DNA of 26,675 bases from positions 1-26,675 of IMG/VR virus record IMGVR_UViG_3300048034_000619. One strand, given 5' to 3'. The stretch's first letter is position 1. Every line of letters begins with the position of its first letter. Shown one piece after another: positions 9,201 through 17,029 of the stretch. The position numbers and the translations under genes were made by a program. Origin of the DNA: a virus. The notes beneath the pieces were generated by a model. The model was not told the origin of the DNA and ran no database searches. It saw only the letters and a list, made by a program, of their open reading frames with translations.

Positions 9201-11527
9201 GTCCAGACCTTATCATTGATAACGAAGGTCTCTTTGATGTGGTTAATACGCTTGCGGCCGAAGACGGAGTACTTGGTACAGTCTGGAATGAGTGGGAGAC
9301 TCAGTGGACTGGTAGAGAGATAAACTTAGGAGATGTTTCAGGGACACAGCGTTCGGGACGCCGCCTGTTCGTCGATACCTTAATCGCTCAACAAGCACAG
9401 CAGTCACGAACTGGTGTACGTACTTCGGTCGCGCCAGACACTATTCAAACATCGTTAGGTGAAAGAGTGGTAGATGTACGTATGGTACCATTTATTCGTG
9501 CACGAAGAATTAAATTTAAAGCTACAAGGTTTAAGCCAAATACTCGTTTATATCCTTATTTTGAAGATATTAATGTAAGTGACTTTACAAATGATATTAC
9601 TTCTGCAGCATTTATTCGTCATTCTGTAACTCCAGTTGATCCAGAGCCAAATGCATCTGCAATTCGTCACCCTGATATTTCAACTTCTGATATTTCATCT
9701 GGTGCAAATGCTATTATCACTGATGCTACTGGAACAGCCTATGGTGAGTTTTATCTTCCAAATACAGCAGCTACAAGATTTAGAACTGGTGAACGTCTAT
9801 TTAAACTAATGGATGATGCTAGTGGTAATATTGGAAATGCAACTACATCGGGTAGAGCTACATATGCAGCTACTGGTATGGTTAATACTACACAAGAAGT
9901 AAGTTTACGATCTCCAACATTAGTTCAAGAATCAGTATCAGATGTTCAAACTGCTCTTCTTACACGTCAATCTACACGTACAGTTGGATGGGTTGATCCT
10001 CTTGCACAAACATTCTTAATTGATAACCCAGAAGGCGCATTTATTACAAGCATGGATATATTCTTTGCTGCAAAAGATGGAGCTATTCCAGTCACACTTC
10101 AAATACGTGGAGTTGTAAATGGTTATCCTTCAAATGAAATTCTAGCCTTTGGTGAATCTGTAGTAGATGCGGTAAATGTAAATACATCGGCTGATGCTAC
10201 AGCAGCAACTAACTTTTCTTTCCAATCTCCAGTTTACTTAAGACAAAATCAAGAATATGCAATTTGTTTATTAGCTAACTCTAATCAGTATACTGTATAT
10301 ACTGCAGAGATTGGTCAAAACTCTCTTGGAACTACAAGGCGTATTTCTACTCAACCATATGCTGGTGTATTCTTTAAATCACAAAATGGTTCAACTTGGT
10401 CTGCTGATCAAACAAAAGATCTTAAGTTTACAGTTAAAAGAGCTCAGTTTGATACAACTGCAAGTGGTGTAGTTAACTTTGCAAATGCTACATTGCCAAT
10501 TAAACCTCTTAGTGCAAATCCAATTTCAGTTACTCTTAGTAGTAATAAAGCTGTAGTCTATCATAGAAACCACGGTATGCCAACTGGATCTAAAGTAACT
10601 ATTGCAGGTGTAGATTCAACTATTGGTGGAGTTGCAATTAATCAGTATAATGCTACTCATACGATTTCAGAAGTAGAAATAGATTATTATACTGTCACAA
10701 CAGCTTCAAATGCTACATCAACTACAACCGGTGGTGGAACAGCAGTTACAGCTACTGAAAATAAACATATAGACATTTTATATCCTCAAGTTAATGAGTT
10801 GAATTTACCTGGAACATCAACTAGCTATAAGATCAAAACAACAACTTCAAAATCACTAGCTGGAACTGAAACTACATATCAAAAAGATGCATCATATAGT
10901 TCACTTATTGTAAATGAAAGTTATTATCCTACCGTTCCAATGCAAGTAGCATCTCAGGTAAATGAAACTAACTTTGTCGCGGCCGCCGCTAAGTCTTTAG
11001 ATTTACAAGCTACTATGGCATCAGATACTAACTTTTTAAGTCCAATGTTAGACTTAGATAGAATGTCAGTATTTACAATAGCAAATAGAATTGATAACCC
11101 ACAAACTTTTAGTGGAACTAACTCTGGTCAAAATAATGTTAGAAACTACTTAGCTGAAACAGCTTCATCTGGTGGATCGGCTCTTGCTAAATATATTACA
11201 AGAAAAGTAACTCTAGGTCAATCTTCTGTTGGACTAAGAATTATCTTTGCAGGTAATAGACCTAGTGGTTCATTTATAGATGTTTATTATAGGACACAAG
11301 CTGCAGGTTCTGATATACCATTTAATACTTTAGGTTGGACTTTAGCTACTATTGATACGGTTGTACCAAATACTGATGATCCAAACCTCTTTAATGATTA
11401 CGAATTTACAGAAGATTTAAGTGCTGCTCCATTCCAAATTGTGGCAATTAAAATTGTACTAAGATCTCAGTCATCTGTAGCTATTCCAAGAATTAAAGAC
11501 TTTAGAGTTATTGCACTGGGTACGTAA
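6236..11527 (+). CDS. Giant DUF4815 virion protein (baseplate/tail-fibre)
   Basis: A 1763-aa protein. The N-terminus (residues 5-60) has the DUF4815 signature: F-N-V-S-P-Y-Y-D-D-F, then Y-R-I-L-F-R-P-A-V-A-L-Q-A-R-E-L-T-Q-L-Q and F-E-D-G-A-M-V-I-P-G. Further family blocks are a V-L-D-F-R-P-R-I-R segment near 740 and a conserved block near 1055-1110 (VAPDTIQTSLGERVVDVRMV, then RLYPYFEDINVSDF). The last 500 residues are Ser/Thr-rich beta sequence consistent with a distal, surface-exposed part. Such proteins follow gp8 in many marine myophages and are virion components, probably linking the baseplate to fibres. The exact T4 counterpart is not clear. Both neighbours are tightly linked: 11 bases after gp8 and a TAATG overlap with the next gene. 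Confidence 0.82.
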   Translation: MTIDFNVSPYYDDFETNAKDKYYRILFRPAVALQARELTQLQSTLQNQISQFANHTFEDGAMVIPGQTALDKEYGFIKVGSTFSSADVELYRAEFLNQTVTGQTTGVTAKVVGTLPVVGSDPITLFIKYTSSGTNKTTKTFAQNEVVVSGASTPRSAQIENVSGSVGFGSAVTIKPGVYYVNGTFAYVLSQTLVLDKYTNTPSYRIGLTVTESLISSTEDANLTDNATGSPNFAAPGANRYKIVLTLAKQALNSTADQNFIELIRVENGVISKQIRSTEYSVLEDTFARRTYDESGDYTVRPFGIDIREHLLSGNNRGVYASGSGGDDAKLAIGLEPGKAYVRGYEIDTLSTTFVDIDKARDTEQIVNSVTAFELGNYTLVNTTTNIPNITSYEKLDLRSSANTVIGTARARAYELHSGTPGTSGAVYKLYLFDIQMTGSNLFSAVNQINNAGSTAGEYLSTTVKTGGLAVLYAINNNDLLYPLPYKQVQTIRDSGGAIDTTITVRRRYTTTLSSGLATVTAGSDEAFQTPYSGVDYVVANSSTGTVYDMSTADGTAGATRLTIGGTGSVNLNIDLTGAGLSGESLVIIATVIKTIAQEKQKTLNANSTLDIASPNSTANSHDSLLKADIYQLVSIHDSLSTSTNATTSDLNITSRYELDNGQRDNFYDVGRIKLKAGMPAPVGRIHVVFDYFSHGAGDYFSVDSYTGQVGYANIPSYASSNTTYELRDVLDFRPRIRDDGTSFINAGGANQSGAALTEIGKIASNMIKDFRYFLPRKDKIYVDNKGTFKVLKGVSAANPARPANPDDGMVIYDLDIGPYTFDTNDVVPIMKDNKRFTMRDIGRLEGRINNLEYYTSLSLLEKETADAQILNSSNVDRFKSGFIVDPFYGHNIGNPKDPDYHISIDAEKGEARPQFYEGNVRLQNQDTASSSTFQQTGDMISLPYTEAVIIDQPFASGTENVNPYDIFQFIGQIDLTPSQDDWKETEVRPDLIIDNEGLFDVVNTLAAEDGVLGTVWNEWETQWTGREINLGDVSGTQRSGRRLFVDTLIAQQAQQSRTGVRTSVAPDTIQTSLGERVVDVRMVPFIRARRIKFKATRFKPNTRLYPYFEDINVSDFTNDITSAAFIRHSVTPVDPEPNASAIRHPDISTSDISSGANAIITDATGTAYGEFYLPNTAATRFRTGERLFKLMDDASGNIGNATTSGRATYAATGMVNTTQEVSLRSPTLVQESVSDVQTALLTRQSTRTVGWVDPLAQTFLIDNPEGAFITSMDIFFAAKDGAIPVTLQIRGVVNGYPSNEILAFGESVVDAVNVNTSADATAATNFSFQSPVYLRQNQEYAICLLANSNQYTVYTAEIGQNSLGTTRRISTQPYAGVFFKSQNGSTWSADQTKDLKFTVKRAQFDTTASGVVNFANATLPIKPLSANPISVTLSSNKAVVYHRNHGMPTGSKVTIAGVDSTIGGVAINQYNATHTISEVEIDYYTVTTASNATSTTTGGGTAVTATENKHIDILYPQVNELNLPGTSTSYKIKTTTSKSLAGTETTYQKDASYSSLIVNESYYPTVPMQVASQVNETNFVAAAAKSLDLQATMASDTNFLSPMLDLDRMSVFTIANRIDNPQTFSGTNSGQNNVRNYLAETASSGGSALAKYITRKVTLGQSSVGLRIIFAGNRPSGSFIDVYYRTQAAGSDIPFNTLGWTLATIDTVVPNTDDPNLFNDYEFTEDLSAAPFQIVAIKIVLRSQSSVAIPRIKDFRVIALGT

Positions 11528-11730
11528 TGAGAGTAAATATTAAAAATCGTCCTGGCTTACAAAGAGATATTAACTCTGGTGCAGTAATAAATACTGATAT
11601 TACTGCTTACCAAAAAGCATTAAATGCTAAGGCGGCGGCAGAACAAAAAGAAAATGAACTTCAAGATATTAAAAATGAAGTACAGGATTTAAAGATTTTA
11701 ATGAACAAAATAATTGAGAGGCTTAGCTAA
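11527..11730 (+). CDS. Small coiled-coil protein between fibre genes
   Basis: A 67-aa protein. The N-terminus is basic (MRVNIKNRPGLQRDINSGAV), and the C-terminal half (about 27-67) is a charged coiled coil with Leu/Ile heptads (ELQDIKNEVQDLKILMNKII). It starts on the last base of the upstream stop (TAATG) and ends with the same overlap into the fibre gene, so the three are translationally coupled. It is probably a small virion or fibre-assembly factor. I see no closer family assignment. Confidence 0.65.
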   Translation: MRVNIKNRPGLQRDINSGAVINTDITAYQKALNAKAAAEQKENELQDIKNEVQDLKILMNKIIERLS

Positions 11731-12923
11731 TGGCTGTGATTTCAACAAATACGTCAGACACTTTTGAGCAATGGAGAGTAAAAACAAATCAAGTTTCTAC
11801 TTTTATAGGCGATAGTGGAACACTTTCAGGTAGGTATACAGCAACAGATGTAGTTGCAGCTTTGAACGAAATTAAAACAACATCGACCTTTGATAATAAA
11901 ATCACTATTGCAGATCAAGTAGTCGATGGAACTACTGAATTAGCTGGTGATGCGGCTATTCTAAAAATTACAGCTGGTAGCGCAGATGTATTAACACTTA
12001 ATCAAACTGGTAATGTAACAGTTGCGGCTGATCTTTCTACTGTAGGAGCTATAAGTGCTGGTACAACACTTGGTGTAACTGGTAATGCTACAATTGGTGG
12101 TACTACTACATCTCAAGGTCAAGTAATTGCAAACGCTGGTATTGACTGTAATGGAACAATTGAAGTATCAAATAATTTAATAGTTGACGGTAATACTCAA
12201 TTAGGTAATCAAACTACTGATACAGTTGATATTCAAGGTAGTGCAGCTATTGCAAATGGACTTGTAGTAAACGGTGCAGTAACTACTCTTAATCAAGGGT
12301 TAACAGTATCTGGTGCTGCTCAGTTTAATAACGCATTTACTATGGGCGATACTCTTACAGTGGCAAATACGTTTAGTGCCAATGGTAATGTTGTACTTGG
12401 TAATTCAACTGCAGCTGATTTAGTTTCATTTGGATCTAGAGTAAATACTGCAATTGTACCTAATGCAAATAATAGTTATACACTAGGGACTAGTTCTCTT
12501 AAATGGAGTACAGTTCATGCAACTACCTTTAGTGGTACTGCAACTACCGCAAACTACGCTGACTTGGCTGAGCTTTATCTTTCTGATTTTGCATATGAAG
12601 CTGGTACTGTAGTAAGAGTCGGTGGTGAATTTGAAATTACTGCTACTGATGGTAATCATAATCATTCTGTACTTGGAGTTATCTCTGCTTATCCAGCATA
12701 CTTAATGAACAATCAACTAGAAAATGGTATTCCAGTCGCCTTGAAAGGACGTGTTCCTGTAAAAGTCGGTGGTACTGTTAAAAAGGGAGATCGTTTAGTA
12801 GGCGCACCTGAAGGTCATGGTGTAGTAGATAATGAGTCACCTCATGGATTTGCGGTAGCTCTTGAAGATTTTAAAGCTACTAAAAAGAATCCTACTGGTA
12901 TAGTAGAAGCCGTTATTCTTTAA
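11730..12923 (+). CDS. Tail fibre-like virion protein with beta-solenoid repeats
   Basis: A 397-aa protein. Residues 1-50 form an N-terminal attachment segment (NTSDTFEQWRVKTNQ, typical of marine phage fibres). Residues about 60-265 are short Thr/Gly/Asn repeats of the form V-x-G-N-x-x-L/I-G, as in trimeric beta-helical fibres. The C-terminal domain from about 274 begins ANYADLAELYLSD and contains VLGVISAYPAYLMN and GRVPVKVGG. I associate that domain with phage fibre C-terminal or autoproteolytic-chaperone-like domains, without certainty. The last gene of the + strand block, it ends head-on against the inverted island; the two stops overlap by four bases. Confidence 0.75.
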   Translation: MAVISTNTSDTFEQWRVKTNQVSTFIGDSGTLSGRYTATDVVAALNEIKTTSTFDNKITIADQVVDGTTELAGDAAILKITAGSADVLTLNQTGNVTVAADLSTVGAISAGTTLGVTGNATIGGTTTSQGQVIANAGIDCNGTIEVSNNLIVDGNTQLGNQTTDTVDIQGSAAIANGLVVNGAVTTLNQGLTVSGAAQFNNAFTMGDTLTVANTFSANGNVVLGNSTAADLVSFGSRVNTAIVPNANNSYTLGTSSLKWSTVHATTFSGTATTANYADLAELYLSDFAYEAGTVVRVGGEFEITATDGNHNHSVLGVISAYPAYLMNNQLENGIPVALKGRVPVKVGGTVKKGDRLVGAPEGHGVVDNESPHGFAVALEDFKATKKNPTGIVEAVIL

Positions 12924-13387
12924 TCATCATTATACAAATATAGATCTAGTGCGCAAGATACTCTTGTGTGAATTGCGGGTCTGACAGAGTGATATAGGTA
13001 ACTAGGAAAAACTAACATGTCTCCTGTTTTTGGTGCATGGTAAGTTGGATCAGTAGTTTTTCTAAATTTCATATCATAACCACGAGCTACATGTGGCCTA
13101 GGATCATAGAAAACTATTTCACCACCTGATTCAGGATTAGATTCTAAATAGATTACCATTGAAGCATGAGCACCAGAATGAGTATGAGTTTCCATACCTA
13201 CATTTTCATAACGGTTAATCCAAGATTTTATTTCATAATCTTTCCAGTCATGTATATTATGACCAGTCCAATCCTGAATAAAGTCATCAAAATAAAAGTA
13301 AGCGTCATCAATTAAAGATTGTGTTACTTTCTTTTGTAGTCCATCCATAACCCATTCATCATCAATAGGTATTATTTCAAACCTCAT
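12920..13387 (-). CDS. 2OG-Fe(II) oxygenase, HTH/PF13759-like (island, last gene)
   Basis: A 155-aa protein from the start at 13387 (MRFEIIPIDDEW). A longer form from 13444 would overlap the upstream gene by 68 bases; the shorter overlaps by 11. Numbered from 13387, the fold markers are H68-T-H70 in THTHSGAHASMVIYL, then S-G-G-E-I-V-F-Y-D-P-R, G-D-M-L-V-F-P-S-Y-L-Y-H133 and R142. This layout (HxH, sugar-phosphate-like DPR, FPSxLxH, distal Arg) is that of the TIGR02466/PF13759 putative 2OG-Fe(II) oxygenases frequent in marine phages. It would use O2 and 2-oxoglutarate to hydroxylate an unknown substrate. It is a paralogue of the gene at 16371-17027. Substrate and role are unknown; context suggests protein or peptide modification. 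Confidence 0.78.
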   Translation of the reverse strand: MRFEIIPIDDEWVMDGLQKKVTQSLIDDAYFYFDDFIQDWTGHNIHDWKDYEIKSWINRYENVGMETHTHSGAHASMVIYLESNPESGGEIVFYDPRPHVARGYDMKFRKTTDPTYHAPKTGDMLVFPSYLYHSVRPAIHTRVSCALDLYLYNDD

Positions 13388-13811
13388 TAATGTCGGATAC
13401 AGAAAATGTGTTCCCAATTTCAGCGTCATAGTATTTTCGGACATCTAGTACCATTCCTTCAGTTGTAAGTTTACCTTTATTGTTTGCACATACTACACTA
13501 ATTATATTATTGTATGTTACACTATCTTTTCTATATGGAACAAAGTAAGGATCCATTGGAAGAAGTTCTGGATCATTTAGAACATCATAAAAGTTTTCAT
13601 TATAGTCTTCCATTATCCAAAAAGCATAGCATATTGCTACCATATAAGATTTTGATGGATAGATCCAGCCAATATCTTTTTCTCTAAAATATCTGATAGC
13701 ATGGAAAGTAATATCTTCTGTGATTTCAATATCAACATCACCTAAGTCATCTTCATAATCTTTATTTAGTTTATGATATAACTTTTGTTTGATCTTCCAT
13801 TCTTGCATCAT
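13377..13811 (-). CDS. Unknown island protein, 144 aa
   Basis: I do not recognise this protein. It starts at MMQEWKIKQKLYHKL, inside the last codons of the upstream radical SAM gene (41-base overlap); GAGTGG lies just before the ATG pair. The N-terminal half is acidic and probably helical (KLNKDYEDDLGDVDIEITED). Residues 55-75 are aromatic (GWIYPSKSYMVAICYAFWIM) but too broken by Lys and Pro to call a membrane helix. The C-terminal third is mixed alpha/beta. There is no metal motif. Its tight coupling with a radical SAM gene and an oxygenase suggests a partner or substrate-recognition protein; that is inference only. Confidence 0.6.
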   Translation of the reverse strand: MMQEWKIKQKLYHKLNKDYEDDLGDVDIEITEDITFHAIRYFREKDIGWIYPSKSYMVAICYAFWIMEDYNENFYDVLNDPELLPMDPYFVPYRKDSVTYNNIISVVCANNKGKLTTEGMVLDVRKYYDAEIGNTFSVSDINEV

Positions 13812-14703
13812 ACCACTCTAGTAAATTTATATAGCCGTTACAGCTATTATCTAAATCTTTAACATATCTATAATGTTCTGTTAGACAGTGACCCATATAC
13901 TTACAATTATTGCAAATATCTGATAAAGTAATTTTTTCTTGATATGCCCATTGTTGATATGAACCGTAACTTGGTAATTCTAAAAAATATTCATTATCAT
14001 TCTTATCAAATTCTAATACACCAAACTTTCCGTTAGGAGTAATATACACATGGTCATCACTAAATGCATTATAAAGTTTATTGTAACTGTCTTCTATATT
14101 AAACAAATTAATAAATTCAAATTTCTTTTCTACATCTGATTCAAGCCATTTAATTACAAAGTCTTCAAAGTCTTTATGAGTTACATTATGAGCATTTGCT
14201 TGATTAGTCGAATAAGGTTTAATTTCTACAGAGGTAATTGATCTAACTATATTTAGATCTTTAATCATCTCATCAACATCCATTTTTAAAACTTCAGGAG
14301 AAGCTAATATGAGCACAGCAATTGGCTTAGTAGATAACAACATATTTTGATATACCAGGTCTGACTTTTCTCTAGCAGCAAAATCATATGATACACTAAG
14401 TGTTATGTTATCTGCTAAGAAACGATCATCAAGCTTTGAAAAATTAGTATTAATGTTAATACTACCACTATAGTGGCTCCTAATAACTGTAAGTATTTTA
14501 TCGTAGTAACTCCTTTTTAATGCTCCTATTTCTCCTCCATATAAGTCTATATGTTCAATTTTATCATACATTCTAACTTCAAATAATAATTCATCTAGTT
14601 TTTCTGGTTTTATCTTTTTTTGATCACCTAATTGTTCTGGTGTAAGATAACAGAAGTCACATCTGAAATTACAAAAATATGATGGATTAATAGAAATATT
14701 CAT
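13771..14703 (-). CDS. Radical SAM protein with reduced SPASM-like C-terminus
   Basis: A 310-aa protein. The radical SAM [4Fe-4S] motif is at the extreme N-terminus: C11-x3-C15-x2-C18 in NPSYFCNFRCDFCYL. An H-I-D-L-Y-G-G-E-I-G segment near 50 is the S-adenosylmethionine GGE motif. The C-terminus carries C264-x2-C267-x5-C273-x14-C288, the pattern of one SPASM auxiliary cluster. I see no Gly-x4-Cys of the first auxiliary cluster, so it probably holds two rather than three clusters. It overlaps the upstream radical SAM gene by four bases (ATGA), and their N-termini are alike (MxxxIxPxxxCNFxCxFC), suggesting duplication. Reaction and substrate are unknown; SPASM relatives mostly modify peptides. 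Confidence 0.88.
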   Translation of the reverse strand: MNISINPSYFCNFRCDFCYLTPEQLGDQKKIKPEKLDELLFEVRMYDKIEHIDLYGGEIGALKRSYYDKILTVIRSHYSGSININTNFSKLDDRFLADNITLSVSYDFAAREKSDLVYQNMLLSTKPIAVLILASPEVLKMDVDEMIKDLNIVRSITSVEIKPYSTNQANAHNVTHKDFEDFVIKWLESDVEKKFEFINLFNIEDSYNKLYNAFSDDHVYITPNGKFGVLEFDKNDNEYFLELPSYGSYQQWAYQEKITLSDICNNCKYMGHCLTEHYRYVKDLDNSCNGYINLLEWYDARMEDQTKVIS

Positions 14704-15749
14704 AATATCTTAAATTGTGCACTTTCATTTTCATAAGGAGTCATTTGTATACCTTCCATATCGTTTGACGCCAAAATAGCTGGTCCTAAAAGTTTCATAT
14801 TATAACAGTGTTCTTCAACCATATTATGTTTCTTAAGATCTTTAATAGTTTTCTTACACCCATTACATATCTGAAACATAGGACAAGTATAACATCCTTT
14901 CTTTAAACTATTTAGTTCAAAAGAATCTGCAAGTGGAGTAGCAAATCCACCATTCATCTCAAAGTCCCAATCAATAGCTTTTTCTTTATCATCTCCAAAA
15001 GCACCACAAGAATAATAGTCTCCTTCTGGCTGTATAGTTCTAATATGAGAATCACAAGTACGTGTAAGAGGACATATTGTAGCTTCTCCACGTAATCTAT
15101 TCATCATTTGTTGTGTATTGTGTTCCCATTCTGCTAAACCAGCTTGCCATATTTTTACATATTGATAATATATTTTGGCCAGCATATATGGTTTATCTTG
15201 TTCTCCAGATGCCATTGCATAATTAACTTTGCATACAACATCCATTTTTTTAGCTAGCTCTACTGTTCTTATTACTGAGTCTTCGTTTTCTTCTGTAATA
15301 ACAGCAATAAACGAAGGTCTATACCCACAATGTTCTAATACAGCATTTGAGCAATTCCAAAAGTCTTCTTCAGTAAATACAGAATAGTCACCTTTAAGTC
15401 TTCCACTTCCATATTGAAATGACGTAGCAATTCCAACTCTTGGATTCTGAAAGACATCCATCCATTTCTTTGGATTCTTATAAAACGGCCAAAGGTTTGT
15501 AGTTAAAGATATATTCGCAGGTAAATTATTGTCATCACAGTACTTAATTATTTCTCTATAGTACTGTGGATCCATCATTAATGGATCACCACCATTTACA
15601 ATAATAGTTTTAGTTTCTGGGAATCTATCTAAAAACTGATATATTTTAATAAGATCTAGCTTTGAAGCTTTATCTTCTACGAGTTTAGTTGAAGAGCAAA
15701 AAGTACATTTAAAATTACATAACTCAGTTGGCTTAATTATTAAATCCAT
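14700..15749 (-). CDS. Radical SAM/SPASM protein
   Basis: A 349-aa protein with C11-x3-C15-x2-C18 (PTELCNFKCTFCSS) at the very N-terminus and a V-N-G-G-D-P-L-M motif near 55 for S-adenosylmethionine binding. The C-terminal third is a SPASM domain: a Cys, then G-D-Y-Y-S-C (the Gly-x4-Cys of auxiliary cluster I), then C-Y-T-C-P-M-F-Q-I-C-N-G-C and a late Cys in EEHCYN. Three iron-sulfur clusters are therefore expected. SPASM enzymes typically modify ribosomal peptides (thioether, C-C crosslinks) or proteins. The start codon lies inside the end of a 37-aa ORF and has no strong ribosome site, so it probably depends on coupled translation. ATGA joins it to the next gene. Confidence 0.9.
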   Translation of the reverse strand: MDLIIKPTELCNFKCTFCSSTKLVEDKASKLDLIKIYQFLDRFPETKTIIVNGGDPLMMDPQYYREIIKYCDDNNLPANISLTTNLWPFYKNPKKWMDVFQNPRVGIATSFQYGSGRLKGDYSVFTEEDFWNCSNAVLEHCGYRPSFIAVITEENEDSVIRTVELAKKMDVVCKVNYAMASGEQDKPYMLAKIYYQYVKIWQAGLAEWEHNTQQMMNRLRGEATICPLTRTCDSHIRTIQPEGDYYSCGAFGDDKEKAIDWDFEMNGGFATPLADSFELNSLKKGCYTCPMFQICNGCKKTIKDLKKHNMVEEHCYNMKLLGPAILASNDMEGIQMTPYENESAQFKIL

Positions 15750-15853
15750 GATATTCCATTTAGTATTCTGGCCGCATGTCTAGGAGAATAATTGTTGATA
15801 CAAATATACTTAACAAGACTACGTCTATAGTGCCAAAGTAATACTTCATCCAT
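15740..15853 (-). CDS. Small ORF, 37 aa, coupled between oxygenase and radical SAM genes
   Basis: Reading the 103-base gap on the - strand gives an open frame that starts on the last base of the upstream oxygenase stop (TAATG at 15855-15851) and ends 10 bases inside the radical SAM gene. It begins MDEVLLWHYRRSLVKYICIN and ends NYSPRHAARILNGISWI. It is basic, with one Cys and several Trp, Tyr and His. The exact fill of an otherwise unexplained gap and stop/start overlaps at both ends argue that it is translated. It could be a short peptide substrate, a leader that couples translation, or a remnant. Nothing identifies its function. Confidence 0.45.
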   Translation of the reverse strand: MDEVLLWHYRRSLVKYICINNYSPRHAARILNGISWI

Positions 15854-16356
15854 TAGTATAGTGCCGGTATCAAATATTCAAATGATAATACTCTTCTTTC
15901 TCCAGTTTTGTGAGCTGCTCTGTGTTCAAAACATTTTTTCTGATTTAGCCAAACAAAATCTCTTCGTTTTGGATATAATGTAAAATGGTAATCATGTGTT
16001 TTAACTTGAATATTATTACCATTGTGTTTTGTATTATCATCTAAATAAATTAGTATATTAGAATTAAATTTATTACTATCTTCAAAATCGTTATGCCATT
16101 CTCGGGATCCATGATCTACACCACTCCACATAGCACAGTCTTTCATTTCAAAATCATCAAATAGTTTAGAAACATAATTATCAGCCAGCCATTTATGAAT
16201 AATTGCTAGATCAAACTCAGCTTCAGGAGCTGTCCATAGATTTTCTGGTTGAGTGCAGTCTACAAAATTAAATTTATCAAATCGATCTATATCTAAGTTA
16301 CTTGGTAATGTTCCATGCCAGTAGCCGTCAATAAAGAACGTCTGCTCGTCAGTCAT
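15853..16356 (-). CDS. 2OG-Fe(II) oxygenase, HxD type
   Basis: A 167-aa protein from the ATG at 16356; the in-frame TTG at 16368 would start inside the TTGGGAA ribosome site. The motif W-S-G-V-D-x5-E-W-H88-N-D90 gives the HxD half of the facial triad. A distal His (H145 or H149 in CFEHRAAHKTGERR) and Arg154/155 would complete the Fe(II) and 2-oxoglutarate site. The family is the double-stranded beta-helix oxygenases similar to prolyl hydroxylases. It is clearly related to the gene at 17307-17819 (same W-x-G-V-D...W-H-x-D block). The substrate is unknown. The stop overlaps the start of the 37-aa ORF. Confidence 0.75.
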   Translation of the reverse strand: MTDEQTFFIDGYWHGTLPSNLDIDRFDKFNFVDCTQPENLWTAPEAEFDLAIIHKWLADNYVSKLFDDFEMKDCAMWSGVDHGSREWHNDFEDSNKFNSNILIYLDDNTKHNGNNIQVKTHDYHFTLYPKRRDFVWLNQKKCFEHRAAHKTGERRVLSFEYLIPALY

Positions 16357-16370
16357 ATTGGTTCCCAAAG

Positions 16371-17027
16371 TTACACCGTATGTTGAGTTCTCTTATTCCT
16401 TAACTCGTCACCTTTATTTACCACTTGTGCATTTACTACAAGTGTAAGTCTTTCTTCATTACCATGATAGTGTGTAACTTCATGCCACAAAAATTGAGGA
16501 GCAATAACAACCATTCCTCGTTTTGACTTGATCTTTTCTAACTTAGACCCACCAAAGTAATAGTTTCTTTGCCACCTAGGATCATACAAAGCTAGTTCTC
16601 CGCCTTCATCTTCTTCTACATCGTTAAAATATATGCAAGCAAAAGCATCATCAGAATAATGTGTATGGGCTCCAAGTCTAAATCCATTCTTCATTAAGTT
16701 AATTTTACAAGAATCTAATTCAACATCAAGAATCATGGTTTCGGTATTTGACTCTGATAATGTATCAATATTGTTATATGCTAAAGCTAAAAAGCCTTTT
16801 TTAACTTCATCAATAAGTTCTGACATCTCAGGGCATTGACCTTCAACAATAGCATCAATAACAATATTCTCATTGCCATCTTGGTATTCAGCATGATCAA
16901 TATCTACATTAGATAAAAAATCTAAATGCTGAGCTCGTAAGAAACTTTCAACTGCTTGAAGTTTTTCTTCACTAATATCTAATTGCTTTTGGTAAATATT
17001 AGTTGGGTATATCTGTTTAATTGCCAT
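16371..17027 (-). CDS. 2OG-Fe(II) oxygenase, TIGR02466/PF13759-like
   Basis: A 218-aa protein. The N-terminus I-Y-P-T-N-I-Y-Q-K-Q-L is the typical family opening (FPTPIY in relatives). The catalytic region reads G-A-H121-T-H123-Y-S-D-D, A-C-I-Y-F-N, G-G-E-L-A-L-Y-D-P-R, G-M-V-V-I-A-P-Q-F-L-W-H182, then R193. It is the full-length paralogue of the gene at 12920. An exact TATAAATA on the - strand lies 33 bases before the ATG (TATTTATA at 17061-17068), so it may have its own late transcript. Hydroxylation of an unknown target is expected. Confidence 0.82.
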   Translation of the reverse strand: MAIKQIYPTNIYQKQLDISEEKLQAVESFLRAQHLDFLSNVDIDHAEYQDGNENIVIDAIVEGQCPEMSELIDEVKKGFLALAYNNIDTLSESNTETMILDVELDSCKINLMKNGFRLGAHTHYSDDAFACIYFNDVEEDEGGELALYDPRWQRNYYFGGSKLEKIKSKRGMVVIAPQFLWHEVTHYHGNEERLTLVVNAQVVNKGDELRNKRTQHTV

Positions 17028-17029
17028 TT

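Noticed and set aside
12905-12960. Terminator between convergent genes
   Set aside because: The stops overlap by four bases and no GC-rich hairpin with a T run is visible.
13377-13444. Overlap suggesting a frameshift fusion of the 144-aa protein and the oxygenase
   Set aside because: The oxygenase has an acceptable internal start at 13387 and the two proteins share no domain, so an ordinary short overlap explains it.
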